DNA from: an uncultured Spirochaeta sp.
Lineage (GTDB): Bacteria > Spirochaetota > Spirochaetia > DSM-27196 > Alkalispirochaetaceae
Direction of reading: 5' to 3'
Length of the DNA: 64,000 nt
Assembly: GCA_913030605.1 (NCBI GenBank)
Contig: CAJWEZ010000003.1
Span: 1-64,000, forward strand
Shown here one piece after another: positions 25,189 through 33,262 of the stretch (positions are counted from its first letter, which is position 1; the number at the start of each line of letters is the position of its first letter). The position numbers and the translations under genes are program-made. The notes under the pieces are model-generated. The model saw only the letters and a list, made by a program, of their open reading frames with translations, ran no database searches and was not told the origin of the DNA.

Positions 25189-26268
25189 TCACGCCTCGTT
25201 CATGTTGCGGATGTTCCGGATCATCACCGGCGTCACCGCAATGAAGATGAGAACCGCCAGGGCGGCGCCACGTCCGTACTGCCCACGGGTGAACATCTGG
25301 TTGTACATCATGTTCGCGACCACGTCGGTATTGAACCGACCGCTGGTCATGACGAACACAACGTCGAAGATCTTGAGGACCAGAATGACGATCGTCGTGG
25401 TGACGGTCAGGATCGTCCCGCTGACGTAGGGGATGATCACCTGGAAGAAGATCCGAAACTCACCGGCACCGTCGATTCGGGCGGCCTCGAGGAGGCTCGC
25501 CGGGACGCCTTTGACCGCAGAAGAAAGAATCACCATGGCGAAACCGGTCTGCAGCCAGATCATGATGACGATCAGGAAGAAGTTGTTCCACGGCTCCATC
25601 CGCAGCCATCCCACGGGGTCCCCGCCGAGGCCGACAACGATCGCGTTGAGCAGTCCGATCTGGTTACCGTAGGTGGCGAAGTAGTACACGAACCGCCAGA
25701 TGACCGACGCGCCGACGAAGGAGATCGCCATGGGCAGAAAGATGAGCGACTTGGCGAACTTCTCCCATTTGATGCGGTCCACGAGGACTGCGATGATCAG
25801 CCCAAGGGACACCGCGAACAACGGCACAAACACGATCCACAGGATGTTGTTGCGGATCGCGATCAGCAGCGCCGGGTCCTGGAAGGCGGCCACGTAGTTC
25901 TGAAGGCCGAAGTTGGTCGGTGTTCCACCCCGGGTGTAATCGAAGAAGCTGATCCAGATCGTGCGTATCGTCGGATAGATGATATAGACGAACAGGATCA
26001 GGAACGCCGGCGTGATAAACACGTAGGGCCGTAACAGGTCACGGGCCCGGATCGGAAGCTGGGAAATCAGGTTGTCGACCGTGAGATACAACGCCCAGAT
26101 ACCACCGACGCCGACCACCAGGGCGACAACGGCGATGAGGAACTTCGGCGCATCCTCGTTCCGCATGAAGTTAAAACTCCACGCGAAGATCGCGATCAAC
26201 AGCGCTGCTACAGCGATCGAGAGGACGATCTGCAGCGGCCTGTTCTTTACTACTGCGGCATCACTCAT
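25189..26268 (-). CDS. Sugar ABC transporter permease, MalF type
   Basis: A 359-residue inner-membrane protein with about eight hydrophobic segments; two N-terminal ones (residues 14-30 and 40-65) precede the usual six. The EAA loop is [20 protein letters not shown] near residue 285. It resembles MalF and glucoside-transporter permeases of the CUT1 family. It begins 90 bp after the binding-protein gene, beyond an intrinsic terminator, so it needs read-through. Confidence 0.93.
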   Translation of the reverse strand: MSDAAVVKNRPLQIVLSIAVAALLIAIFAWSFNFMRNEDAPKFLIAVVALVVGVGGIWALYLTVDNLISQLPIRARDLLRPYVFITPAFLILFVYIIYPTIRTIWISFFDYTRGGTPTNFGLQNYVAAFQDPALLIAIRNNILWIVFVPLFAVSLGLIIAVLVDRIKWEKFAKSLIFLPMAISFVGASVIWRFVYYFATYGNQIGLLNAIVVGLGGDPVGWLRMEPWNNFFLIVIMIWLQTGFAMVILSSAVKGVPASLLEAARIDGAGEFRIFFQVIIPYVSGTILTVTTTIVILVLKIFDVVFVMTSGRFNTDVVANMMYNQMFTRGQYGRGAALAVLIFIAVTPVMIRNIRNMNEA

Positions 26269-26296
26269 AGCACCCCCGCACGGAAAACGGTTTTGG

Positions 26297-26340
26297 AAAA
26301 AAAACCCAGCAGGACGACGGGGACCCGCCGCCCTGCTGGT
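26297..26340 (-). terminator. Intrinsic terminator between binding-protein and permease genes
   Basis: A long minus-strand hairpin with outer arms CCAGCAGG (26339-26332) and CCTGCTGG (26313-26306) and an inner 8-bp stem with two wobble pairs, followed by T8 (26304-26297). It should make the binding protein more abundant than the permeases. Confidence 0.92.
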
Positions 26341-26358
26341 TGCGAACGTCTCGCGTTC

Positions 26359-27714
26359 TTACTGGTTCGGCCAGCTGGCGTCGATGTTCTGGAGCAGCTG
26401 ATCGAGGTCCGCGTTCTCGTCGTTGACGTACGCGGTGATCTCCGTCCAGAAGGTACCGGCGCCGACCGGTCCGGGCATCAGGTCGGAGGCATCAAAGCGG
26501 AACGTCGTCGCGTTCTGCAGAATCTCCGCGATACCGCGGTCGGTGACCGTGGGATACCAGTCCAGCGGGGTGTCGCTGTGGGGCGACACAAAGCCACCCT
26601 GCTCCAGCCATCCACGAGTGGACTGACCGGTGGAGAGGTAACGCATCGCTGCGCGGACCTCGGGGCGGTCCTGCATGGCACTCAGCATGTCGCCGGCGCC
26701 GAGAACGGGGCGTCCCATGTCGGGATCGATCGGGGGAAGGTAGAAGAAGCCGATCGTATCTCCGACCTCGGCACCTTCCTGCGGCAGGAATGCAGTGATG
26801 AAGGAGGCCTGGCGGTGCATGAGTGCGGCGGGCGGATCAACCGTCAGCGGCGTCGGTGCATCGCCGAAGGGAGTCAGCACGATACCTTCGCGACCACCGA
26901 GGACGTAGTCCGGGTTGAACCAGATCTCGGTCATATAGTTGATCGCTTCCTTGACTTCGGGGCTGTCGAAGGGCAGTTCGCCGGCGACCCAGGCATCGTA
27001 CACCTCCGGCGGATGGATGCGGAGCATGATGTCCTCGATCCAGTCCGTGGCGACCCAGCCGGTGGCACCGGAGCTCTCGATACCGATGGACCACGGAGTG
27101 TATCCGTCGGCAACCATCTGATCGCTGAGGGCAAGAAGCTCATCCCAGGTTTCCGGGATCTCGTAGCCTTCCTTCTCAAACGCGGGCATGTTGTACCACA
27201 CGAGGCTCTTGACGCTGGCGCGATACCACACGCCCGCCTGGATACCGCCGATCTCGGCGAGATCGGTCCACGCGCTGTTGTAATGCTCGTTCAGCCAGTC
27301 CATGCCCAGCCAGTCGGCCATGTCGTAGACGTAGCCACCGTTGACGAGGTCGGCTGCAAGACCGGGCTGCGGGAACGCCGCGATGTCCGGCGGGCTTCCG
27401 CCTTCGGCGCGAACGGTAATCAGGGTCTCGAAGTCACCGCTGCCTTCGTACACCACATCAATACCGGTGGCCTCTTCAAAGGGAACCATCGCCGCGTTGA
27501 ACCGGCTCGCATCCTGATCGACAAACGCACCAAAAATGTTGACGGTCGTTCCGGAGAGGTCCTGACCGTCGGTCCACGGGTTGTCCGTGTAGTCGACGTC
27601 GGACGCCATGCCGCCTCCGGCCTGTCCGCCTTCCTGCTGTCCACCGGCGAAGACCGCCAGCGGGGCGAGGACAAACAGTGCCACCAAGAGCACCGTCAGT
27701 GTTCGTTTGAACAT
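26359..27714 (-). CDS. Sugar ABC transporter substrate-binding protein
   Basis: A 451-residue secreted periplasmic protein of the family-1 solute-binding group. The signal peptide (MFKRTLTVLLVALFVLAPLA) ends at FAGGQQE, a form common in Spirochaeta binding proteins (recollection); there is no lipobox Cys. The mature part has features of alpha-glucoside binding proteins (NIFGAFVDQDASRFNAAM, IETWDELL-like IPETWDELLALSDQM, GFVSPHSDTPLDWYP). AGGAGG precedes the ATG. It is the first gene of the sugar operon and is divergent from the ROK repressor. Confidence 0.93.
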   Translation of the reverse strand: MFKRTLTVLLVALFVLAPLAVFAGGQQEGGQAGGGMASDVDYTDNPWTDGQDLSGTTVNIFGAFVDQDASRFNAAMVPFEEATGIDVVYEGSGDFETLITVRAEGGSPPDIAAFPQPGLAADLVNGGYVYDMADWLGMDWLNEHYNSAWTDLAEIGGIQAGVWYRASVKSLVWYNMPAFEKEGYEIPETWDELLALSDQMVADGYTPWSIGIESSGATGWVATDWIEDIMLRIHPPEVYDAWVAGELPFDSPEVKEAINYMTEIWFNPDYVLGGREGIVLTPFGDAPTPLTVDPPAALMHRQASFITAFLPQEGAEVGDTIGFFYLPPIDPDMGRPVLGAGDMLSAMQDRPEVRAAMRYLSTGQSTRGWLEQGGFVSPHSDTPLDWYPTVTDRGIAEILQNATTFRFDASDLMPGPVGAGTFWTEITAYVNDENADLDQLLQNIDASWPNQ

Positions 27715-27721
27715 AGTACCT

Positions 27722-27759
27722 CCTATTGGTTTTTCCTATTGGTTGCATAATACAACCAA
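27722..27759. promoter_or_regulatory. ROK-type operator at the sugar operon start
   Basis: Palindrome TTGGTTG-N7-CAACCAA at 27739-27759. A further direct repeat, CCTATTGGTT at 27722-27731 and again at 27735-27744, adds a third TTGGTT half-site. The palindrome covers the expected start of the minus-strand transcript. Confidence 0.65.
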
Positions 27760-27764
27760 CCATG

Positions 27765-27793
27765 AGAGTAGCATGGTGAATTTGCGCTGTCAA
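27765..27793 (-). promoter_or_regulatory. Promoter of the sugar operon
   Basis: TTGACA at 27793-27788, a 17-bp spacer and TACTCT at 27770-27765. The start would fall near 27758, within the operator. A TATTAT inside the operator (27752-27747) is a second -10 candidate without a good -35. Confidence 0.6.
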
Positions 27794-27850
27794 ACAAAAA
27801 ATCGCGGGAGTTTTCCACCATATGTTGGAGATATTTGTCTTTGACAGCGC
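27784..27850. repeat. 11-bp inverted repeat carrying both divergent -35 boxes
   Basis: GCGCTGTCAAA (27784-27794) and TTTGACAGCGC (27840-27850) are exact reverse complements. Each contains the TTGACA of one of the two divergent promoters, giving a mirror-symmetric regulatory region. Confidence 0.85.
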
Positions 27851-27884
27851 CGCGGCTGGGGTGTAGATTGGTTTCGGCAACCAA
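27841..27884 (+). promoter_or_regulatory. Promoter and operator of the ROK regulator gene
   Basis: TTGACA (27841-27846), a 17-bp spacer and TAGATT (27864-27869). The palindrome TTGGTT-N5-AACCAA (27868-27884) overlaps the -10 and start site, predicting autorepression. The ATG is 20 nt past the -10 with no Shine-Dalgarno. Confidence 0.7.
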
Positions 27885-27889
27885 CTGCG

Positions 27890-29068
27890 ATGGCACACTA
27901 CATAAGTGACGTGAACATCACCAGAGTACTCCGCGCGGTCTGGCTCAATCAGGGCCTCAGCCGCGTGGACATCTCCCGTCTCCTCGACCTGAACAAGTCC
28001 ACCGTATCCAAAATTGTGGGGTACCTCGAGGAACTGCGTATCGTTGAACAGGCCGCGGTCGGCGACGCCGGTCCCTCCGGCGGTCGGCGCCCGATTCAGC
28101 TTCAGGTCCGTGCGGACTGGGGCTGCGTCATGGGCGTGGAGATCCAGACCGAGACGTTTACCGTGGTCGGCATCAATCTGCACGGCGACGTGTTCTTCTC
28201 CCACACCGAACCACTCGACCTTCGACACGCAGATCTCGTCGACTCGTTCATCGAGATCGTCCGGAGGTTTCGACCGAGCCTGGAAGCTACCGGCATGCCC
28301 CTGATCGGTATCGGCGTGGGCCTTCCGGGGTTTGTCGATCCCGTCCGCGGCGTCCTACGGGCGTCGATGCCGCTCGAACAGTACGACGAGGTCGCCTTTG
28401 TTGAGCGTGCCCGCGACGCGCTGGGGGTGGAGATCCCGATCCTGGTGGACAACGACGCAAACTGCGGCTGTTGGGGCGAACTGGCGTTCAAACACAGCAC
28501 GCGTCCGCAGAATTTCGTGTTCGTTCTCGGCGAATTGCGGAAACACACGATCGAGATGGACGATTACCGGATCATGGCGCTGGGGCTTGGCCTGGTCCTC
28601 GACGGCGACGTGCACCACGGCACGGAGTACTCCGCCGGCGAGTTCCGCAGCATCCTGTACCGGGTGGGCACGGTCAACCAGTTCTCGATCAGCGACGCCG
28701 AAGCACGCCGGTTTCTCCGCGACAAGGATGTCGACGCGATGATTATCGACGAACTGGCGCGACACATTGCGTTCCTTGTCAACGTGCTCAACCTCGGCAA
28801 GGTCGTGATCGGCGGCCCCATGGAAATCCTGGCGGACGAACTCATCGCCGCAATTCGCGAACATATCCAGCAGAACTGGGCCTATCCGAACATGGTGGAC
28901 TGTCAGATCAGCGTCTCGCGGCTCGGAGAACAGGCGGTCGCCTACGGCGCCGCCGGTATGTTCCTGGAGCACCTGATCCGTGTTCCGTCGGTCCGAACCG
29001 ACCGGGACCCGACGGCACCCTGTGGCGTGGAGCTCCTGCCGCGGCACGGTACCGAACTGCCCGTGTAG
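27890..29068 (+). CDS. ROK family transcriptional repressor
   Basis: A 392-residue regulator. Residues 10-60 form a winged helix-turn-helix (LSRVDISRLLDLNKSTVSKI) typical of NagC/XylR/Mlc-type ROK repressors. The remainder is a ROK domain: GIGVGLPGFVDPVRGVL near 140, the VDNDANCGCWGE element near 185 and YSAGEFRSI near 245. The zinc-binding CxCGxxGC motif expected near residue 250 is absent. It is divergent from the sugar transporter operon and both starts carry TTGGTT-based palindromes, so it probably represses that operon and itself until a sugar ligand binds. Confidence 0.92.
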   Translation: MAHYISDVNITRVLRAVWLNQGLSRVDISRLLDLNKSTVSKIVGYLEELRIVEQAAVGDAGPSGGRRPIQLQVRADWGCVMGVEIQTETFTVVGINLHGDVFFSHTEPLDLRHADLVDSFIEIVRRFRPSLEATGMPLIGIGVGLPGFVDPVRGVLRASMPLEQYDEVAFVERARDALGVEIPILVDNDANCGCWGELAFKHSTRPQNFVFVLGELRKHTIEMDDYRIMALGLGLVLDGDVHHGTEYSAGEFRSILYRVGTVNQFSISDAEARRFLRDKDVDAMIIDELARHIAFLVNVLNLGKVVIGGPMEILADELIAAIREHIQQNWAYPNMVDCQISVSRLGEQAVAYGAAGMFLEHLIRVPSVRTDRDPTAPCGVELLPRHGTELPV

Positions 29069-29132
29069 ACCCCGTACATCCCGCCCCCGGGCCCGGCCGG
29101 TCGCGGTACGGCGGCAGGTCGACGTGCCGGTT

Positions 29133-29150
29133 CGTCCCGCCCACGGGACG
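29133..29150. repeat. Hairpin between convergent ROK and SDR genes
   Basis: CGTCCCG and CGGGACG arms around a CCCA loop. No T-run follows, so terminator function is uncertain. Confidence 0.45.
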
Positions 29151-29155
29151 TGGTT

Positions 29156-29980
29156 CTACCGCGGCCCGTGCCAGCTGCCCATGCTGTCCCACACGCCGAG
29201 TACACGCATGAGCCAGTTGAACCACGGATCGGGGAGAACCCCGCGGAACAGTACGGCCAGTCGAACACTTCGCGGTCGCATCGGTCGCGTTCGACCTCGC
29301 CGGAGCGCGCCCTCGACGATCGCCTCGGCGACGACATCGTGAGAACGCAGCTGCGGCACGATCAGTCGGCCCGGACCGGTGAGACGGGCTCCGGCGAACA
29401 TACCGGTGGCGATGTAGCTTGGATGGATCGAGCTCACCATGACCCCGTGGTCCCGCGCCTCCGCCCGGACCGCCTCCGAAAACCCCCATACCGCCCACTT
29501 GCTCGCGGAATAGACAGCCAGCCCGGGAACGCCGATCGCTCCGGCGGCGGAACTGATGTTCACCACGTGGCCTGTGCCGCGGCGGTACATCGACGGCAGG
29601 ACCAGCGCCGTCAGGTAGACCAGGGCGTTGACGTTGACCTCGAGCGTGGTCATCCAGATCTCGGGATCCTGATCGACCAGCGTTCCCGGAGCAAGATGCC
29701 CCGCGTTGTTGACCAGAACATCCACCGGTCCGAGCGCCGCCTCGCTGCCGGCGAGTGCGGACCGCAGGGCGTCGTGATCGGTAATGTCGCACGCCTCGGA
29801 GTGCACCGTACCGGGCAGCTCCCGTGCCGCCCCTTCGAGCGCCGCGGGGTCGCGATCCCACAACGACACACGGGCACCATACGCCAGGAGGCGTCGTGCG
29901 GTCGCCAACCCGATGCCGCGAGCACCGCCGGTCACCACCGCGTGGGAGTCCCGAAGCTGAACCATCTGTTTCCGTGCCAT
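29156..29980 (-). CDS. Short-chain dehydrogenase/reductase
   Basis: A 274-residue classical SDR. The cofactor motif TGGARGIG is near residue 20, NNAGHLAPG near 95, the catalytic Ser in VVNISSAAG near 145 and YSASK near 160. Substrate unknown; the C-terminal extension (VLFRGVLPDPWFNWLMRVLG) is reminiscent of membrane-associated, lipid-type SDRs. The ATG at 29980 is chosen because the purine-rich GGAGAGAGG lies upstream. The GH3 gene ends 31 bp upstream on the same strand. Confidence 0.9.
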   Translation of the reverse strand: MARKQMVQLRDSHAVVTGGARGIGLATARRLLAYGARVSLWDRDPAALEGAARELPGTVHSEACDITDHDALRSALAGSEAALGPVDVLVNNAGHLAPGTLVDQDPEIWMTTLEVNVNALVYLTALVLPSMYRRGTGHVVNISSAAGAIGVPGLAVYSASKWAVWGFSEAVRAEARDHGVMVSSIHPSYIATGMFAGARLTGPGRLIVPQLRSHDVVAEAIVEGALRRGRTRPMRPRSVRLAVLFRGVLPDPWFNWLMRVLGVWDSMGSWHGPR

Positions 29981-30011
29981 ACCCCAACCTCTCTCCTCCG
30001 TCGTCGCGCCG

Positions 30012-31493
30012 CTACTGCTGCGCCCGCGCCCTGATCTCCTCAACCACCCGGCGATGCGCATCCGTCCCGATCGCCGTCCGGTCCGGAAGAAGTACGGGCG
30101 CCGGGAGAAGCCCCGCCCCGCGACGGCCGCGCGCGTCCGGGGCGTCGTCCGCGATCAACAGGTGGCGCGCAACCTTGAGACGCAGGATTCGGCGCACCGA
30201 CTGGTCGATACGCGCCTCCGTGAGCTGCCCCGACTCCACCGCAGCGGCGATCGCCGTGACCGTCGCCTCCGGGTCCGCCGGCCGCAGCAGGATGTCCGCC
30301 CCCGCCGACACGGCGCGCACCGCGATCTCGTCGTCGGCGTAATAGCGCGTCAGCCCCTGCATCGTCAGCGAGTCGGTGACGATGACGCCGTTGAACCCCA
30401 TGCGTTCGCGGAGCAGTCCCTGGACGATGACTGGATCGAGGGTCGCCGGCAGGCGGGACCCGGAAACCGCCGGCACGGTTATGTGGCCCACCATGACCGC
30501 GTCGGCGCCGGCGGCGATACCCCGGCGAAAGGGAACCAGCTCCACGGCCTGCAGCCGCGCAAGATCGTGCGACACGATCGCCGCTTCCTCGTGGCTGTCC
30601 TGGTAGGTGTCGCCGTGACCGGGAAAGTGCTTGAGAACCGCCGATACGCCCGTTCCCTGCATACCCCGTACCGTTTCCGCCACCATCGTCCCGACAAAGG
30701 CGGGATCGCTACCGTACGCCCGACTCCCGATCACCGGGTTGTCCGGGTTGGTGAGTACATCGGCGACGGGGGCGAAGTTCATGGTGATGCCCAGGCTGAA
30801 GAGCTCCTCACCCACGACCCGTCCCAGCTGGAACGCCAGCGCCGCGTCCCCTGCGGCTCCCACGATTCTGGCGGAGGGAATCGGCGTCGCCGGCATCCCG
30901 GCGCCGGGCACTACACGGCGCACGATGCCCCCCTCCTGGTCGGTGGCAACGATGAGCGGGATCGGGACGGACGCATGAAGATCGGAGACCAGACGGCGGA
31001 CCTGTTCCACCGAGACGATGTTCTGGCCGAACAGAATGAACCCGCCGGGCTGAACCGTCGAAACGAGATTCCGAAGCTCAGGGGTCATTGTCGTCACCGG
31101 AGCGCCGTCGGAATCGAGCGGAAGCCCCGGCATCACCATCTGTCCCACCTTTTGCCGTAGGGACATCCCCATGAGGGTGATCTCGACCGGATCGCGCAGT
31201 GTGGCGGTCGCCGCGGGAGCGGGCGACGCCTCACCGCCCGAGAACGCCTCGCCGGCGGCAGCGGGAGCGTCGGTTCCACCGGCGCCGGCGCCCGGTTCGA
31301 TCGTATCGGCGGGTCCCGCCTCTCCGCCGCCGGCGTTGCCCGTGTCGCGCCCCTCCGGAACCGAAGAGGCAGATACCGGGCCCTCACCGGTTGACGGCAC
31401 TGAGGCACATCCGGCACCGAACAACGAGAACACCGTCGCCACCAGGAGCAACCCTATTATTTTTTGAAAACGTCTGTGCAGAAAAGCATACAT
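30012..31493 (-). CDS. GH3 beta-N-acetylhexosaminidase-like lipoprotein
   Basis: A 493-residue glycoside hydrolase family 3 protein. The N-terminus (residues 8-32) is a signal peptide ending in LFGAGC, a likely lipobox, followed by an Ala/Gly/Pro-rich linker of about 80 residues. The catalytic domain has ATDQEGGIVRR, the NagZ-type KHFPGHGDTYQDSH loop and the nucleophile Asp in VTDSLTMQGL. NagZ-like enzymes remove GlcNAc from peptidoglycan fragments or chitooligosaccharides. As a lipoprotein it would act outside the cytoplasm. The ATG at 31493 gives the best signal peptide; an in-frame ATG at 31535 is possible. No clear promoter seen. Confidence 0.88.
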   Translation of the reverse strand: MYAFLHRRFQKIIGLLLVATVFSLFGAGCASVPSTGEGPVSASSVPEGRDTGNAGGGEAGPADTIEPGAGAGGTDAPAAAGEAFSGGEASPAPAATATLRDPVEITLMGMSLRQKVGQMVMPGLPLDSDGAPVTTMTPELRNLVSTVQPGGFILFGQNIVSVEQVRRLVSDLHASVPIPLIVATDQEGGIVRRVVPGAGMPATPIPSARIVGAAGDAALAFQLGRVVGEELFSLGITMNFAPVADVLTNPDNPVIGSRAYGSDPAFVGTMVAETVRGMQGTGVSAVLKHFPGHGDTYQDSHEEAAIVSHDLARLQAVELVPFRRGIAAGADAVMVGHITVPAVSGSRLPATLDPVIVQGLLRERMGFNGVIVTDSLTMQGLTRYYADDEIAVRAVSAGADILLRPADPEATVTAIAAAVESGQLTEARIDQSVRRILRLKVARHLLIADDAPDARGRRGAGLLPAPVLLPDRTAIGTDAHRRVVEEIRARAQQ

Positions 31494-31585
31494 CACCAGA
31501 CCGCCCGTCCCTGCGCCGATGTTCACGAAACCCATAAATCGTCGTGCCGATTGAACTTACATTGCCGCGCCGTGAGCGCGAGGTG

Positions 31586-31601
31586 TGGCACGCGAATTGC
31601 A
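31586..31601 (+). promoter_or_regulatory. Perfect sigma-54 promoter consensus
   Basis: TGGCACG (31586-31592), 4 bp and TTGCA (31597-31601) match the -24/-12 sigma-54 consensus at every conserved position. The start would be near 31612, just before the third in-frame ATG (31616) of the following gene. Confidence 0.55.
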
Positions 31602-31606
31602 TGCAC

Positions 31607-32230
31607 ATGTCACTGATGCAGCAGATCGTGCTCCAAAACACCCGGAACAGCATCTCCCGCGAACTCCAGACGGAGTTGATCAGAAAATCGATCCACCTAT
31701 CAATAGCTCTCGCCCCCACCGTAGCGACGCTTATCGGCACGGCTGCGACCCTGGCACTCCTGGCGGTGGGAACCGTTTCGTACACGGTTGCGGAAACCCA
31801 GCGCCGCCATGGTCGGACCGTTCCGATCATATCACGACTTACCGTACTGGCGTCGCGGAGCCGCGATCGGAATCACTTTGTTCTGGGACCGATCACGCTC
31901 GGCATCGGTGCCATGCTCGCCATGCTCCTCTATCCCGATCCGGCCGCGTCGATCGCCATCTACGCCCTGGCGTTCGGCGACGGCATCGCGAGTTTTTCCG
32001 GCAAGCTGTTCGGCCGCATCCGCGTACCGGGAACCGGCGGCAAGACGCTCGAGGGAAGCCTCTCCTGCGCCGCGGCGGTGGCGGCGGCGGCCTACTGGGT
32101 GTATCCCCATCCGGCGGTGGTGGTTGCCAGTGCCGCCTCCGCAACCGTCCTGGAAGCTCTTCCAACCGGTGATGCAGACAACCTCATCCTGCCCGTTGGG
32201 GTTGGCCTTGTTGTTTCGCTGATGGTGTAG
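31607..32230 (+). CDS. Dolichol/polyprenol kinase-like membrane protein
   Basis: A 207-residue integral membrane protein with about six hydrophobic segments. ELIRKSIHL near the N-terminus and ALAFGDGIASFSGKLFGRIR with the following GTGGKTLEGSLSC match the CDP-alcohol/dolichol-kinase-like (SEC59) family, whose members phosphorylate polyprenols, phytol or diacylglycerol with CTP. LPTGDADNLILPV is the conserved C-terminal signature. In-frame starts at 31544 (GTG), 31601, 31607 and 31616 are possible; none has a ribosome site. If the sigma-54 promoter is used, translation should start at 31616. A terminator follows. Confidence 0.8.
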   Translation: MSLMQQIVLQNTRNSISRELQTELIRKSIHLSIALAPTVATLIGTAATLALLAVGTVSYTVAETQRRHGRTVPIISRLTVLASRSRDRNHFVLGPITLGIGAMLAMLLYPDPAASIAIYALAFGDGIASFSGKLFGRIRVPGTGGKTLEGSLSCAAAVAAAAYWVYPHPAVVVASAASATVLEALPTGDADNLILPVGVGLVVSLMV

Positions 32231-32267
32231 ATCGGAGTCGGCCTCCGAGCTGCCATGCGTCTCCTCC

Positions 32268-32299
32268 GCCCCCGGGCGCCAGCCTGGGGGCCTTTTTTT
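32268..32299 (+). terminator. Intrinsic terminator after the dolichol-kinase-like gene
   Basis: A 10-bp stem (GCCCCCGGGC / GCCTGGGGGC, one wobble pair) with a GCCA loop, followed by T7 (32293-32299). Confidence 0.9.
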
Positions 32300-32391
32300 G
32301 CCGCGGGATCGCGCGAGCATGAATCGACCGCGCGTCGACGGCAGGCGGGAGGCAGGAGGCGGCCATGGTCCGGGCGGGCCGTGGACCCCGG

Positions 32392-33177
32392 CTACGAGAG
32401 CAGAAAGTCGCGGTAGTTCTGCCCGGCGAACAAAATCCCACCCACCAGGATCGACACCGCCCCCGTCGCAAGCCAGACCGGCTCGATGCGGTAGAAGAGG
32501 AGTTCCCGGCCCGTTGCCAGCAGGGCGATCGCCAGCGCGGAGAGCAGCTGCCGCGGATTCCCGTTGTTGATCGACGCCTGGACGAAATTCACGACCGACA
32601 CCACCAGCAACAGGATAAGCGTGGCCTGAAGCGAGGCCCGGACACCGGCACGGTAGACCAGGTGACTCGGCAGGAACGACGTGTCGATGGGGATTGACCA
32701 GCTCAGGCCGAAGGCGATGACGCAGGCCACAAAGATGGCCGTCCCATGCCGCTGCATCCGCACCCCGCCGGCGTAAAGGCCCGCCGCGAAGAGCGCCATG
32801 ACGCCGGTCACATGACCGAACACACCGATCCGCGAGATCGCCGGGCCAAACTGCGGCCACGGTGTACTGGGAAGGACCACCTGCACCAGTTTCAGCACGT
32901 CCACCACCATGGCCAGGTAGAACCAGATCACGAAGAAAACCGCCAGCGACGGAGTCCTCCGAAAAAGACGCAGGTAGACTGCCGCCATCGAGACGCCCAG
33001 CGCGGCGGCCAGTAGCGCGCCGCTCACGGCAAGGAGTTCATCGATCGACAGACGCACGGGAGTCGGGACATACTTTCCGTTCGCGGCGCCAACGAAGGCG
33101 ACGACGACGGCGACGCTGATGAGGACAAGACCGGTAAAGGCAACGCGGAGTGAGAGATTGCGGCCCGTAAGCGTCAT
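32392..33177 (-). CDS. Membrane protein of unknown function
   Basis: A 261-residue protein with about eight hydrophobic segments and short polar loops; no family recognised. Histidine, aspartate and arginine residues occur within or between segments (FGHVTGV, MQRHGTA, MVVDVLKLVQ). The start is set at ATG 33177 because a TATAGT box (33190-33185) lies exactly 7 nt upstream, covering an in-frame GTG at 33186. It is divergent from the DUF2259 gene. Confidence 0.75.
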   Translation of the reverse strand: MTLTGRNLSLRVAFTGLVLISVAVVVAFVGAANGKYVPTPVRLSIDELLAVSGALLAAALGVSMAAVYLRLFRRTPSLAVFFVIWFYLAMVVDVLKLVQVVLPSTPWPQFGPAISRIGVFGHVTGVMALFAAGLYAGGVRMQRHGTAIFVACVIAFGLSWSIPIDTSFLPSHLVYRAGVRASLQATLILLLVVSVVNFVQASINNGNPRQLLSALAIALLATGRELLFYRIEPVWLATGAVSILVGGILFAGQNYRDFLLS

Positions 33178-33184
33178 ATCTGTC

Positions 33185-33190
33185 ACTATA
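33185..33190 (-). promoter_or_regulatory. -10 box 7 nt before the membrane protein start
   Basis: TATAGT on the minus strand, then 7 nt, then ATG. No Shine-Dalgarno and no strong -35. A leaderless mRNA is predicted. Confidence 0.5.
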
Positions 33191-33233
33191 GCCTGTTTGA
33201 CGAAAAACTACAGCAACCGGCAGAAACAGACGA

Positions 33234-33239
33234 TACACT
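33234..33239 (+). promoter_or_regulatory. Candidate -10 box of the DUF2259 gene
   Basis: TACACT, 23 nt before the ATG at 33263. The leader carries GAGGAAAGG. It is the same hexamer as the proS -10. Confidence 0.4.
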
Positions 33240-33262
33240 ACAGAGAGGAAAGGCAAGGTCCC

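Noticed and set aside
33184..33186. GTG start for the membrane protein at 33186
   Set aside because: It overlaps the -10 box TATAGT, so it would not be transcribed from that promoter; ATG 33177 is used.
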